Assembly: GCF_017888565.1 (NCBI RefSeq)
Contig: NZ_JAGHFX010000043.1
Span: 1-64,000 of the forward strand
Source of the DNA: Clostridium sp.
GTDB taxonomy: Bacteria > Bacillota > Clostridia > Clostridiales > Clostridiaceae
Length of the DNA: 64,000 bases
Direction of reading: 5' to 3'
Part shown: positions 55,784-64,000 of the stretch, piece by piece
Numbering within the stretch: the first letter of the stretch is position 1
How the letters are laid out: the number at the start of each line of letters is the position of its first letter
Made by a program: the position numbers and the translations under genes
Notes under the pieces: generated by a model
Seen by the model: only the letters and a program-made list of their open reading frames with translations
What the model was told of the DNA's origin: nothing
The model's database searches: none

Positions 55784-55817
55784 AGATATCTCATTAATAA
55801 AATGAGATATTTTTTTG
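55784..55817 (+). terminator. Terminator after TetR gene
   Basis: AGATATCTCAT / ATGAGATAT stem followed by TTTTTTT. Confidence 0.88.
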
Positions 55818-55920
55818 TCAAAATTAAAACAAATTGTTTTAAATATATTGATTTAATTTTAACAAAATCATATAATGAAGGTGAGGGAAATGTTGAAAAT
55901 TAAATTTTGGAGGTAGCGAA

Positions 55921-57861
55921 ATGGCATTTAATAATCTTTTTAGTCCAATAAAAATTAGAGGTATGGAAATAAGAAATAGAATTGAATTTCCTGCAATGGG
56001 AACAAAGATGGTAAAGGATGAGAAGGTAGTTACTGACCAGCTTATAAATTACCATGCTGCAAGAGCTATAGGAGGAAATGGTTTAAACTTCACAGAAGTA
56101 TGTTCTGTATATGATAAAGCTGCACCAAAAAACTTCTTATCAATATCGGATGATAAATATATTCCAGGTTTGAAAAAGCTTGCTGATGCAATACATGAAG
56201 GTGGAGCAATGGCAGGGATTCAATTATGGCTTGGTGGTTCAGCTGTATTATTTGGGGATCAAACTTCAATGGTAGTAGTTCCAAGTGATTTTAAAGTTGA
56301 AGGAACAGATTATGTTGTTAAAGGTGCAAGTAAGGAAGTAATAAATGAATGTATTAAGGCTTTTGGAGATGCAGCTAGACGTGCTGTAGAAGCAGGATAT
56401 GATACTGTAGAGTTCCATGCTGGACATAATTATACACCACACTCATTCTTAAGTAAGGCTTTTAATAAAAGAAATGATGAATACGGTGGAAGTTTAGAAA
56501 ATCGTGCTAGATTCTTATTAGAATGTATAAAATCTATTAGAGAAAACATACCAGAAGATATGCCTTTATTTATGAGAATAGATGCTCATGATGATTGTGT
56601 AGAAGATGGACTTACTATAGAAGAAGTTATTCAATTTTGTAAATGGGCTAAAGAGGCTGGAGTAGATGTACTTGATGTATCACGTGGAAATTTTTCAAGT
56701 GCAGCTGTAAAATATGAAGTGCCACCAGTTGACTTACCAAGAGGATTTAATGTTGAAAATGCAGCAAGAATTAAAAAAGAAACTGGAATGATTACTGTTG
56801 CTGTAGGAAGAATTAATGATCCAGAGCAAGCAGATGAAATAATTAGAAGTGGAAAAGCAGATATGGTTGTTGTGGGACGAGCTCAGTTAGCTGATCCAGA
56901 ATTTTGTAATAAAGCAAAAAATGGAAATGTTGATGATATAATACGTTGTGTTGGATGCAATCAAGGTTGTTATGATGGATTTACAGATCCCAATGTACCA
57001 TTTATTACTTGTATGAGAAACCCTGCGTTAGGTAGAGAAGCCGAATTTGTTATTAAGAAAACAGATAGTCCTAAAGATATACTAATAGTTGGTGGGGGCG
57101 TATCTGGATTAGAAGTTGCAATAGAGTTAAAGGATAGGGGACATAATCCAATTTTATGTGAAGCATCTGACTCGCTAGGAGGACAATTTGTTCTTGCTGG
57201 TGCAGCACCAAGAAAAGAAGAAATGAAGGAAGCTGCTATTGCAATGGGAGAAATGGCTAAGAGAAAGGGAGTTGAAATAAAATTATCAACACCTGTAACT
57301 ACTGAAGTAATTAAGGATATAAATCCAGATGAAGTTATAATAGCAACTGGTGCAGAGCCAATAAAATTAAATGTATCAGGAGCAGATTTACCTCATGTAA
57401 CTAACTCTCATGATATACTTTCAGGCAAAGCAAAAGTAAATGGAGATGTAGTTGTTATTGGGGGCGGTCTAGTTGGGCTAGAGGTTGCTGAATATTTATC
57501 AGGAAATGTTAATAAAATTACTGTAGTAGAAATGCTTAATGAAGTAGCAAAAGATTTAGGTCAATTAAGAAAGATTTGTGTTATGGAAAACCTATATCAT
57601 GAGGGAATTAAAACTATAACAGAGGCAAAATGTGTTGAAATAAAGGAAAAATCAATAGTTATAGATAAAAATGGAGTTATTGAAGAAGTTCCATGTGATT
57701 CAGTTATAGTTGCAATAGGAGCAAGATCTCGTAATTTTGAACCAATATCAAATTATTGCAAGGAAAATAATATACCATATCATATAATTGGTGATGCAGT
57801 AAGAGCTCGTAGAGCACTTAATTGTATAGAAGAGGCATCTGAAGTAGCAAGGAGAATTTAA
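55921..57861 (+). CDS. FMN/FAD/[4Fe-4S] enoate reductase-type flavoenzyme (BaiCD/BaiH, FadH-like)
   Basis: 646 residues. N-terminal old-yellow-enzyme TIM barrel (NLFSPIKIRGMEIRNRIEFPAMGT; FHAGHNYTPHSFLSKAFNKRNDEYGGSLENRARF), cluster cysteines CVGCNQGC...CMRNP near 342-366, then an FAD domain (ILIVGGGVSGLEVAIEL) and an NAD domain (VVVIGGGLVGLEVAEYL). These enzymes reduce C=C bonds of enoates, bile acids or 2,4-dienoyl-CoA. Substrate unknown. Preceded by a TetR gene. Confidence 0.93.
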   Translation: MAFNNLFSPIKIRGMEIRNRIEFPAMGTKMVKDEKVVTDQLINYHAARAIGGNGLNFTEVCSVYDKAAPKNFLSISDDKYIPGLKKLADAIHEGGAMAGIQLWLGGSAVLFGDQTSMVVVPSDFKVEGTDYVVKGASKEVINECIKAFGDAARRAVEAGYDTVEFHAGHNYTPHSFLSKAFNKRNDEYGGSLENRARFLLECIKSIRENIPEDMPLFMRIDAHDDCVEDGLTIEEVIQFCKWAKEAGVDVLDVSRGNFSSAAVKYEVPPVDLPRGFNVENAARIKKETGMITVAVGRINDPEQADEIIRSGKADMVVVGRAQLADPEFCNKAKNGNVDDIIRCVGCNQGCYDGFTDPNVPFITCMRNPALGREAEFVIKKTDSPKDILIVGGGVSGLEVAIELKDRGHNPILCEASDSLGGQFVLAGAAPRKEEMKEAAIAMGEMAKRKGVEIKLSTPVTTEVIKDINPDEVIIATGAEPIKLNVSGADLPHVTNSHDILSGKAKVNGDVVVIGGGLVGLEVAEYLSGNVNKITVVEMLNEVAKDLGQLRKICVMENLYHEGIKTITEAKCVEIKEKSIVIDKNGVIEEVPCDSVIVAIGARSRNFEPISNYCKENNIPYHIIGDAVRARRALNCIEEASEVARRI

Positions 57862-57877
57862 TATATTATAAATATAC

Positions 57878-57909
57878 AAGTGGTATCTAACTTAGGTACC
57901 ACTTTTTTT
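57878..57909 (+). terminator. Terminator after the flavoenzyme gene
   Basis: AAGTGGTA / TACCACTT stem followed by eight T. Confidence 0.88.
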
Positions 57910-58013
57910 TGCTAATAATTTATATGATATTAAACAAAATTAATAGGTTGAATTGAAAAATTTATAATGATAATATTTTATTGGTTGAAATGTGTATGAA
58001 AGGGGTATGATTT

Positions 58014-59486
58014 ATGGAAGAATTTCTAGATGTATTGCAGGATTATATTTTGATTATAAAGAATAATAAAATAGAATTCTATAATAAGGCACTAAGAGAT
58101 TTATTAGGAGATAACCTAGAAGAGTTAAGTAACATTAATATATTACAATTAATTAAAGATAAGTCTAAATTAAATAGATATATAACTATAAATGATAAAT
58201 ATAATAAGAAAATTATAATTGAACCTATTATTAAAGATATTATTATAGATGGAACAAAGTTAAACTTGATAATTTTAAAGGAATTAAAAAATAAGTCATA
58301 TAATATAGGGGATCTAGAGTTGATTTTAGATAACATACCGATGTCTGCCTGGGCAAAAGATATAGATGGTAAATATGTATATGCTAACAAAAGATATGCA
58401 GATGTCTTAAACATAGATAAATCTCAAATAATAGGGAAATATGATGCTCATCTTTGGAATATTGATCAATCTAATATTTGTAGAAATGAAGATTCAAGGA
58501 TAATTAAAGACAAGGGGTATTTTGTTGATAAACAAAAGCTTAGCATAAGAAATGAAGATGTGTGGTTTAATATAATAAAGTTTGCAATTTTAGATGAATG
58601 TAAAAAAGTAAAGTTTATTATAGGGCTTGCTGACAACATAAATGATGAAATTACTTTAAGTGAAAATAAAAAGCTTTTAGAGCATGAAATTCAAATGGAA
58701 ACTTTAAAAAATGAGTTTTTTTCCAATATATCACATGAGTTTAAAACTCCATTAAATATAATAATTAGTGCAAGTAAATTAATTAAAACATACTTGGAAA
58801 GTGAAGATAAAGAAAACTTAAATGATATAATTCTTAAAAGATACATTACTTCAATAGAGAAAAATGCGTTTAGGTTAGAACGATTAATAAATAATTTAAT
58901 AGATATAACAAAAATTGATTCTGGAGATTATAAAATATCTATGAATAATTATAATATTGTACCATTAGTAGAAAATATAGTTTTGGCAGTAGTAAATTAT
59001 ATTAGCTCTGAAGATATATCAATAATATTTGATACGAATCAAGAAGAAAAAAGTGTAAAATGCGATAGAGAGAGTATTGAAAGGATAATATTAAATTTAT
59101 TATCTAATTCAATAAAGCATATTCATGGAAAAGGAAATATAGTTGTTAAGATTAATGTATATGAAAATTATGTAGATATAACTGTAAAAGATGATGGTGA
59201 AGGAATTCCGAAAGAATACATAGAACGTGTTTTCAACAAATTTGGACAAGTAGATAAGAGCTTATCAAGAAAACATGAGGGTAGTGGATTAGGGTTATTT
59301 ATAGTAAAGTCGTTAGTAGAAATGCATGGTGGAATTATTAACATAGAGAGTGAAGTAGGGGGTGGCACTGAAGTTACAATAAGACTGTACTCAAATGAAG
59401 TAGAAAATGGTGAAGAAATTAGTGGGGAAGTAGAGGAGATTATTAATAAATGTGATAAGGAGTTTGCGGATATTTATTATATTTAA
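58014..59486 (+). CDS. Orphan PAS-domain sensor histidine kinase
   Basis: 490 residues, no membrane segment. An N-terminal PAS-like segment (about 1-90), a clear PAS domain at about 100-215 (LILDNIPMSAWAKDIDGKYVYANKRYADVL), H-box SNISHEFKTPLNIIIS (H241), N-box RIILNLLSNSIKH, G1 DDGEGIP and G2 GSGLGLFIV. No response regulator adjacent. Its kinase core and C-terminal EFADIYYI resemble the kinase at 19870-20772, so they are paralogues. Such soluble orphans can act on Spo0A. That is inference. Confidence 0.92.
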   Translation: MEEFLDVLQDYILIIKNNKIEFYNKALRDLLGDNLEELSNINILQLIKDKSKLNRYITINDKYNKKIIIEPIIKDIIIDGTKLNLIILKELKNKSYNIGDLELILDNIPMSAWAKDIDGKYVYANKRYADVLNIDKSQIIGKYDAHLWNIDQSNICRNEDSRIIKDKGYFVDKQKLSIRNEDVWFNIIKFAILDECKKVKFIIGLADNINDEITLSENKKLLEHEIQMETLKNEFFSNISHEFKTPLNIIISASKLIKTYLESEDKENLNDIILKRYITSIEKNAFRLERLINNLIDITKIDSGDYKISMNNYNIVPLVENIVLAVVNYISSEDISIIFDTNQEEKSVKCDRESIERIILNLLSNSIKHIHGKGNIVVKINVYENYVDITVKDDGEGIPKEYIERVFNKFGQVDKSLSRKHEGSGLGLFIVKSLVEMHGGIINIESEVGGGTEVTIRLYSNEVENGEEISGEVEEIINKCDKEFADIYYI

Positions 59487-59948
59487 TTTGGAACTAAAAT
59501 TACTAAACTTGGGGATATAAATTATCCAGTAGCTATATTTAATAATAATACACTTCTTCCAGCACAAGAAACCTTTATAATAGATTACACTAGTATAGAA
59601 TCAATACTAAAGATAGCAATAAAAATGTTCTTATATAATTTTGCTATAGCTTTATTTTTTACAGCCATTGGAATATTTATTTCATCATTATTTAAGAATA
59701 AAATTGCACCATTAGCAATACTATGATTTGGAATTACATCATTATATGTTTTTCAAGATATGATTGGAGTTAGTGATTTATTAAACCCAATAGTGTATGC
59801 TAATTCTTATGAATTTGTTACAGGAATAAAAACATTAGATAATCCAAACTTAAAAATTTATTTAATTGTACTTTTAATGCTGGTATTTTCAATTACATTT
59901 ATAGGATTAAGTGTTTTTAGGATTAATAAAATGAATTTAGTTGACTAA
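59487..59948 (+). pseudogene. Truncated ABC-2-type permease remnant
   Basis: The frame from 59487 has no start codon near and encodes IAIKMFLYNFAIALFFTAIGIFISSLFKNKIAPLAIL, an in-frame TGA at 59724-59726, then FGITSLYVFQDMIGVSDLLN and a final hydrophobic segment KIYLIVLLMLVFSITFIGLSVF ending KMNLVD. This is the C-terminal part of an ABC-2-like permease without its N-terminus or ATPase. It abuts the histidine-kinase stop codon, so a deletion joined them. Confidence 0.8.
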
Positions 59949-60088
59949 TTCTAATTAAGAATTATAAAGTATAAACTTATACATACCACTCTTTATTTTG
60001 ATCATTGTATATTTACTCTATGTATATATATGTTAATAATATATAATATTTATATGTAAAATTAATAAAGGTGTGGTGGTAAATTTTT

Positions 60089-60730
60089 ATGAAAGTTAAC
60101 AAGATTCAAAAACCAAAATTTTTAGATGATCTTGAAGAAGTAGAAGATATAGTAGAAGAAATAATTGAAGCTGATAAAATTCAAAATAAGATAGTAGAAA
60201 ATACAGCAATAAATGCTATGATTAGTAAAGGAGTTACAATAGATTCTTGTATATTTAAGAATGTAGTATTTGAAAATTCATCACTTAGAAATATTGACTT
60301 ATTAGATACAAGATTTGAAAATTGTGATTTATCTAATGTTGACTTAGGGGATGGGAGTATACATAGAGTAGAGTTTATTAACTGTAAATTATTTGGAGCA
60401 AAATTAGATGATTGTAATATAAAGGAGGTCGCGTTTCGCGACTCCCTTGGAAAATATATAAATTTATCCTATTCAAAGCTAAAGAATGTATGTATAGAGG
60501 ATTGTAATTTTAAAGAAAGTATATTTCAGCAAGTTAAACTTGATAAAGTTAATTTTAATAATACAGATTTAACTTCATCATATTTTAATAAAACATCTTT
60601 AAATAAGGTAGATTTAACTACTTGTGATATCACTGGAATAGATGTTGAAATAAATGATTTATCAGGTGCAATTGTAACTAGTGTTCAGGGGTTAGATTTA
60701 ACTAGATTAATGAATATAATAATTAAATAA
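60089..60730 (+). CDS. Pentapeptide-repeat protein
   Basis: 213 residues. From about residue 45 on, A(N/D)LxX-type repeats are visible: SSLRNIDLLDTRFENCDLSNVDLGDGSIHRVEF and later CNFKESIFQQVKLDKVNFNNTDLTSSYF. They predict a right-handed quadrilateral beta-helix. The first 45 residues are helical and acidic. Some family members mimic DNA (Qnr type), but nothing here points to that role. Confidence 0.88.
   Translation: MKVNKIQKPKFLDDLEEVEDIVEEIIEADKIQNKIVENTAINAMISKGVTIDSCIFKNVVFENSSLRNIDLLDTRFENCDLSNVDLGDGSIHRVEFINCKLFGAKLDDCNIKEVAFRDSLGKYINLSYSKLKNVCIEDCNFKESIFQQVKLDKVNFNNTDLTSSYFNKTSLNKVDLTTCDITGIDVEINDLSGAIVTSVQGLDLTRLMNIIIK
60421..60448. repeat. GC-richer palindromic hairpin, copy 2 (inside the pentapeptide gene)
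   Basis: AAAGGAGGTCGCG-TTT-CGCGACTCCCTT. The reverse complement resembles 52606-52630. It is in frame within the pentapeptide repeats (encoding KEVAFRDSLG). Confidence 0.4.
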
Positions 60731-60762
60731 TTAAATACAACTATTATTTTTTATAAAAGAGG

Positions 60763-60808
60763 AAGACAGTATAGAGTTTTAATTAACAAAATTCTATACT
60801 GTCTTTTA
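60763..60808. terminator. Bidirectional terminator
   Basis: AAGACAGTATAGA / TCTATACTGTCTT stem between the convergent pentapeptide and chitinase genes, with T/A runs. Confidence 0.88.
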
Positions 60809-60849
60809 TAGATTAGTTAGTATTTAAAGACGAGATAAACTATATTTGT

Positions 60850-63744
60850 TTAGCTGATTTTTTCCCAAGCACCCCATTGATTTGATCCAGGAGTTTCACC
60901 TTGAGTCCACCATTTAGCTCTATATTTTACTCCGTTATAGATAACGACGTCTCCAGCAGAGTAGGCTTTGGTGGGACTGTAGGTGGGAATTTCAGGGGCA
61001 TTATTAACTACTGTAATTGTTGCTTTAGCAATAGTTACTAGTCCTTTACTATCAGCAACTGAGTAAGTTAAATTATAAGCACCAGCTTTAGTTGTATCAA
61101 CAGTGCCAGATACAGTTATTTTACTAGTTAAGTCACCATCTTCTTTATCAGAAGCAGTGATGCCAGTTAAGGGGTTAAAGCTTGTACCGATATTAATTTG
61201 TTTATCAGAAACTCCATTAATTACAGGAGCGGTATTAGTTGTAGTTTTTTCAGAAACAGTTATAACAATTGATGAAGTAGCTTTTAAGCCTTTGCTATCC
61301 GCAACTGAGTAAGTTAAATTATAAGTTCCAGCTTTAGTTGTATCAACAGTGCCAGATACAGTTATTTTACTAGTTAAATCCCCATCTTCATTATCAGAGG
61401 CAGTAATACCAGCTAAAGGATTAAATGAATCTCCAATATAAATTTGTTTATTAACTGCGCCATTAATAACAGGAGCTGTATTTTCAATAGGAGTTGGTCC
61501 ATCAGGAAGCACTCTTATTAACTTCCAATATTTTGTGTTGGTAGGGGAACTATCATCTGTAGGAGGTATATACCAAGAAATACATTCATATAAGGCATCC
61601 TTATAAACTACTTGATCACCATATCTGTAAGTTTTACTTGGGTCATAGAATTGTTGTCCAGGTTCTAATGTTCTAAGAACTGTTACTATTCTTTCTTTTG
61701 TTGCAGTTAATCCCTTACTATCTGCAACTGTGTATTTCAAGGTATAATCACCAGTTTTAGCGGTGTTAACTGATCCAGAAATTGATATTTTACTAGTTAA
61801 ATCACCATCTTCTTTATCAGAGGCAGTAACGCCAGCAAGAGGATTAAATGAATCACCTAAACTAATTGAAGTATTTGAAATTCCTTTTAATGTTGGAGCA
61901 TAGTTTCCGTTTACAGGAACATTAGACGGTCTCATTCCATTAAAGGTTAAATTCTTAACTCCTCCAAAACATAATTTAATTGATCCGGCGAGTGAAGCAG
62001 TTTCTCCAACTCCAAGCTTTTGCCATCCTGATGATGTTATTGTAACTCTGTTAAAGTCTCCAACATCCTCAACTGTTGCAGTTCCACCTTGAGGTTGAGC
62101 GAATATTGCTGATTTAGGCAAATCAAAACTTACCTTCCAACCTGTATCTATTGGCTTATCTGTTTTATTTGTAACTTTTATATCATAAGTGTAATTTGGA
62201 TGATCATATTTTCCTCCAAATACAACCTCTACATCAGTTTGAGATAATCCTGGAATAGAGTCATCTGTTACTTTACAATTTCCTATTGCATCTAAGCCAG
62301 ATTTTAATCTACTTGTTAGTGTATCACCAAAAGTATATTTTCCTTCATTTATATTAGTAGAGCCTGGTTTGTGATTAGGGTTTGGGCCAAAGTCTCCATT
62401 CATTACCCATATTAACGCTCCACCTAAGTTTTTATTTTTAATATATTCAACTCTTTTATCTATTGATTTTTCATTTTCAAAAGATAGGAATACTTTCTTT
62501 TCATTTTGCCAAACGTATGGAACTCCACCAACTTCATCAAAGTAAACTTTTAAATTTGGGTCATTTTCCATTAAGTTCAATACATGCCATAATGGATTGG
62601 CTCCTGCAGGATCTAAGACACCATTATTATCTACGTCATCGCCCCAAACATTATATATTCCCGTAGCAGGAGTTTTACTAGAACCATGTAATCCATTAGT
62701 TCCACCTTGTACATTTTCCCATCCTCTTGTATAGTAAGGGATTCCCATAATTATTTTTTCAGGAGGTAATACTCCTCTATAGTATTTATAAGCCCAATCC
62801 ATATTTAATGTAGGCATAGCCATTTGTATAGTTTCTCTATCTGCTGGATCAGGATAGATATTAGCTAAGTTTTCAACAAACTCATTCCAACCACCATGGA
62901 AATCATAAGACATTACACTAAGAAAATCTAAATATTGAGCATAAGAATTATCAGTCATTCCGCCTAGAACCCATGAAGATGCAGTTACTGCAGCTGTTTC
63001 AAGATATTTTTTACCATCTTGCTTCCCAGCAGAATCAAGTTTTTCTCTTAATGTCTTCATTAATAAGTTATATCTTTCATTTAGCTTACCCCTTCTAGGT
63101 TCAGCTAGGTCTTGATCAGCTGGATTACCTGAAGTTGATGTTGTAGATGGATACTCAAAATCTATATCTATACCATCAAAATTGTACTTTCTTACAAATT
63201 CAACACATGAATCAGCAAAAGTATTTATGCCTTGATCGGTATCTAGCATAGTATAAAAACCTCTACTACCAGCCCATCCACCAACAGACATTAATAGCTT
63301 TACGTTTGGGTATTGCTTTTTCATTGTTTGAAGAACATTGAAATGTCCTTTGTAAGGTAGAGTTTGATCTAGAGTAACAGTCTTACCATTATGACTTAAT
63401 GGATAATCTGCAAATGTTTCTTCAATAGCCGCATGCTTATCTCCAAATGATATTTTATTAGTTGCTGGATCAATCATTCCAAAGGAATACTGAATGTGAG
63501 TTAAGGATTCCCATTGTAAATCGGCCGCATCAAAGTATCCTTGAGCTTCACTTTTATATGCCCATTCAGGAAAATACCCAATTATTTTTCTGCTTAAATC
63601 TGTATCGCTAACACCTGAAGCTGTTGGTGTTATATTTTCATTATTACTTGTTACAGCTGCTTTAGGTTGTATTGATATATTAAATAGTGTAAATAGCGAA
63701 AGAGTTATTCCAGTTACTATTCGTTTAATTTTAGTCTTTTTCAT
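60850..63744 (-). CDS. Secreted multidomain chitinase (GH18, CBM2-like, DUF5011 x3, CBM5/12 x2)
   Basis: 964 residues. Signal peptide 1-30. GH18 domain about 50-450 with catalytic FDGIDIDFEYPS (D190, D193, D195, acid E197) and SVGGWAG. A CBM2-like domain at about 500-610 (YTYDIKVTNKTDKPIDTGWKVSF). Three DUF5011/HYR-like repeats (NTAPVINGV...ASDKEDGDLTSKI...GTVDTTKAGTYNLTYSVADSKGL). One CBM5/12-like module between the first and second repeats (YDPSKTYRYGDQVVY...YWKLIR) and one at the C-terminus (YSPTKAYSAGDVVIYNGVKY...WGAWEKIS). Degrades chitin outside the cell. RBS GGAGGT. Confidence 0.95.
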   Translation of the reverse strand: MKKTKIKRIVTGITLSLFTLFNISIQPKAAVTSNNENITPTASGVSDTDLSRKIIGYFPEWAYKSEAQGYFDAADLQWESLTHIQYSFGMIDPATNKISFGDKHAAIEETFADYPLSHNGKTVTLDQTLPYKGHFNVLQTMKKQYPNVKLLMSVGGWAGSRGFYTMLDTDQGINTFADSCVEFVRKYNFDGIDIDFEYPSTTSTSGNPADQDLAEPRRGKLNERYNLLMKTLREKLDSAGKQDGKKYLETAAVTASSWVLGGMTDNSYAQYLDFLSVMSYDFHGGWNEFVENLANIYPDPADRETIQMAMPTLNMDWAYKYYRGVLPPEKIIMGIPYYTRGWENVQGGTNGLHGSSKTPATGIYNVWGDDVDNNGVLDPAGANPLWHVLNLMENDPNLKVYFDEVGGVPYVWQNEKKVFLSFENEKSIDKRVEYIKNKNLGGALIWVMNGDFGPNPNHKPGSTNINEGKYTFGDTLTSRLKSGLDAIGNCKVTDDSIPGLSQTDVEVVFGGKYDHPNYTYDIKVTNKTDKPIDTGWKVSFDLPKSAIFAQPQGGTATVEDVGDFNRVTITSSGWQKLGVGETASLAGSIKLCFGGVKNLTFNGMRPSNVPVNGNYAPTLKGISNTSISLGDSFNPLAGVTASDKEDGDLTSKISISGSVNTAKTGDYTLKYTVADSKGLTATKERIVTVLRTLEPGQQFYDPSKTYRYGDQVVYKDALYECISWYIPPTDDSSPTNTKYWKLIRVLPDGPTPIENTAPVINGAVNKQIYIGDSFNPLAGITASDNEDGDLTSKITVSGTVDTTKAGTYNLTYSVADSKGLKATSSIVITVSEKTTTNTAPVINGVSDKQINIGTSFNPLTGITASDKEDGDLTSKITVSGTVDTTKAGAYNLTYSVADSKGLVTIAKATITVVNNAPEIPTYSPTKAYSAGDVVIYNGVKYRAKWWTQGETPGSNQWGAWEKIS

Positions 63745-63784
63745 ATTCTACCTCCATAATATTAATTGAAAAAGGTGATAGAAG

Positions 63785-63807
63785 TGGCTAACAAAGAATG
63801 TTAGCCA
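63785..63807 (-). terminator. Stem-loop after the upstream chitinase-type gene
   Basis: TGGCTAACA / TGTTAGCCA stem with loop AAGAA, 28 nt past the partial gene's stop on the minus strand. No T-run follows (ACTTCTATCACC), so termination is uncertain. Confidence 0.45.
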
Positions 63808-63834
63808 TCTTCAAATTATAAATAGCTAGATGTA

Positions 63835-64000
63835 CTAACTAATTTTTTCCCAAGCACCCCATTGGTTTGTACCTGGAGTTTCACCTTGTGTCCACCACTT
63901 AGCTCTATATTTAACACCGTTATACATAACAATGTCACCAGCTATATAAGCTTTGGTTGGGCTATAGGTTGGGATTTCTGGAGTAACATTATCAACTACT
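63835..64000 (-). CDS. Partial chitinase-type gene: C-terminal CBM5/12 (continues past the window)
   Basis: The minus strand reads VVDNVTPEIPTYSPTKAY, then IAGDIVMYNGVKYRAKWW and NQWGAWEKIS with TAG at 63835-63837. It is nearly identical to the C-terminus of the chitinase encoded at 60850-63744. Only about 54 residues lie within the window. Same strand and order suggest a tandem duplication. Confidence 0.88.
   Translation of the reverse strand, partial: VVDNVTPEIPTYSPTKAYIAGDIVMYNGVKYRAKWWTQGETPGTNQWGAWEKIS

Noticed and set aside
1..64000. CRISPR array
   Set aside because: The CARF nuclease prompted a search for regularly spaced repeats. None is visible in the window, and no cas gene was recognised.

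Overview
The window looks like a piece of chromosome from a low-GC anaerobic Firmicute, most likely Clostridium sensu stricto (cluster I). The evidence is the strongly AT-rich sequence, AddAB in place of RecBCD, a T-box in front of serS, a CpI-like [FeFe] hydrogenase, NiaR control of NAD metabolism, direct-acting orphan histidine kinases and a secreted GH18 chitinase. No species call is attempted.

Layout. 1-5500 holds the end of an rRNA operon (5S, tRNA-Ala), an HD-domain protein, niaR, an FAD oxidoreductase with a DUF1667 partner, T-box-controlled serS, and three tRNA-Ser genes, two of them a tandem duplication. 5650-7690 is a patch of gene decay: a LacI-type regulator remnant, a ROK glucokinase with a 1-nt frameshift, and an endonuclease/exonuclease/phosphatase remnant. 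7800-20800 is housekeeping: GNAT, addB-addA, cca, a YkuD L,D-transpeptidase, a DUF1189 protein and an orphan histidine kinase.

20893-33000 is a 12.1-kb integrated element in the 3' end of tRNA-Arg(ACG). Identical 52-bp att repeats bound it, and integrase arm-type repeats sit inside both ends. It carries a tyrosine integrase, divergent XRE regulators with a cluster of operator-like half-sites, an excisionase-like protein, a DUF4373 replication protein, a putative helicase loader, many small unknown proteins, a sigma-70-like factor and a cargo pair (small protein plus GNAT-like protein) at the far end. No capsid, portal, terminase, tail or lysis gene is recognisable, so it looks like a phage satellite or a prophage reduced to its early region.

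33389-64000 starts with an orphan Card1-like CARF-nuclease directly outside the element. It continues with a GH4 glycosidase and RpiR regulator, psd, [FeFe] hydrogenase, a MATE exporter behind a terminator-containing leader, an ABC-F ATPase, an NSS amino-acid transporter behind a tyrosine-rich leader peptide and two terminators, a GntR-ABC operon, TrhA, a DUF1836 protein, a COG3044-type ATPase with an in-frame stop, a DUF305 protein, HAD hydrolases, a Crp/Fnr regulator with a perfect palindrome, a TetR regulator with a Bai/enoate-reductase-type flavoenzyme, a PAS histidine kinase, an ABC permease remnant, a pentapeptide-repeat protein and two tandem chitinase-type genes, the last cut by the window edge.

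The most novel-looking items are the tyrosine-rich attenuator before the NSS transporter (45326-45635), the satellite-like element with its sigma factor and a switch-like RNA (26312-26400), the orphan CARF nuclease, the MATE leader, and several genes carrying a single in-frame stop or frameshift.
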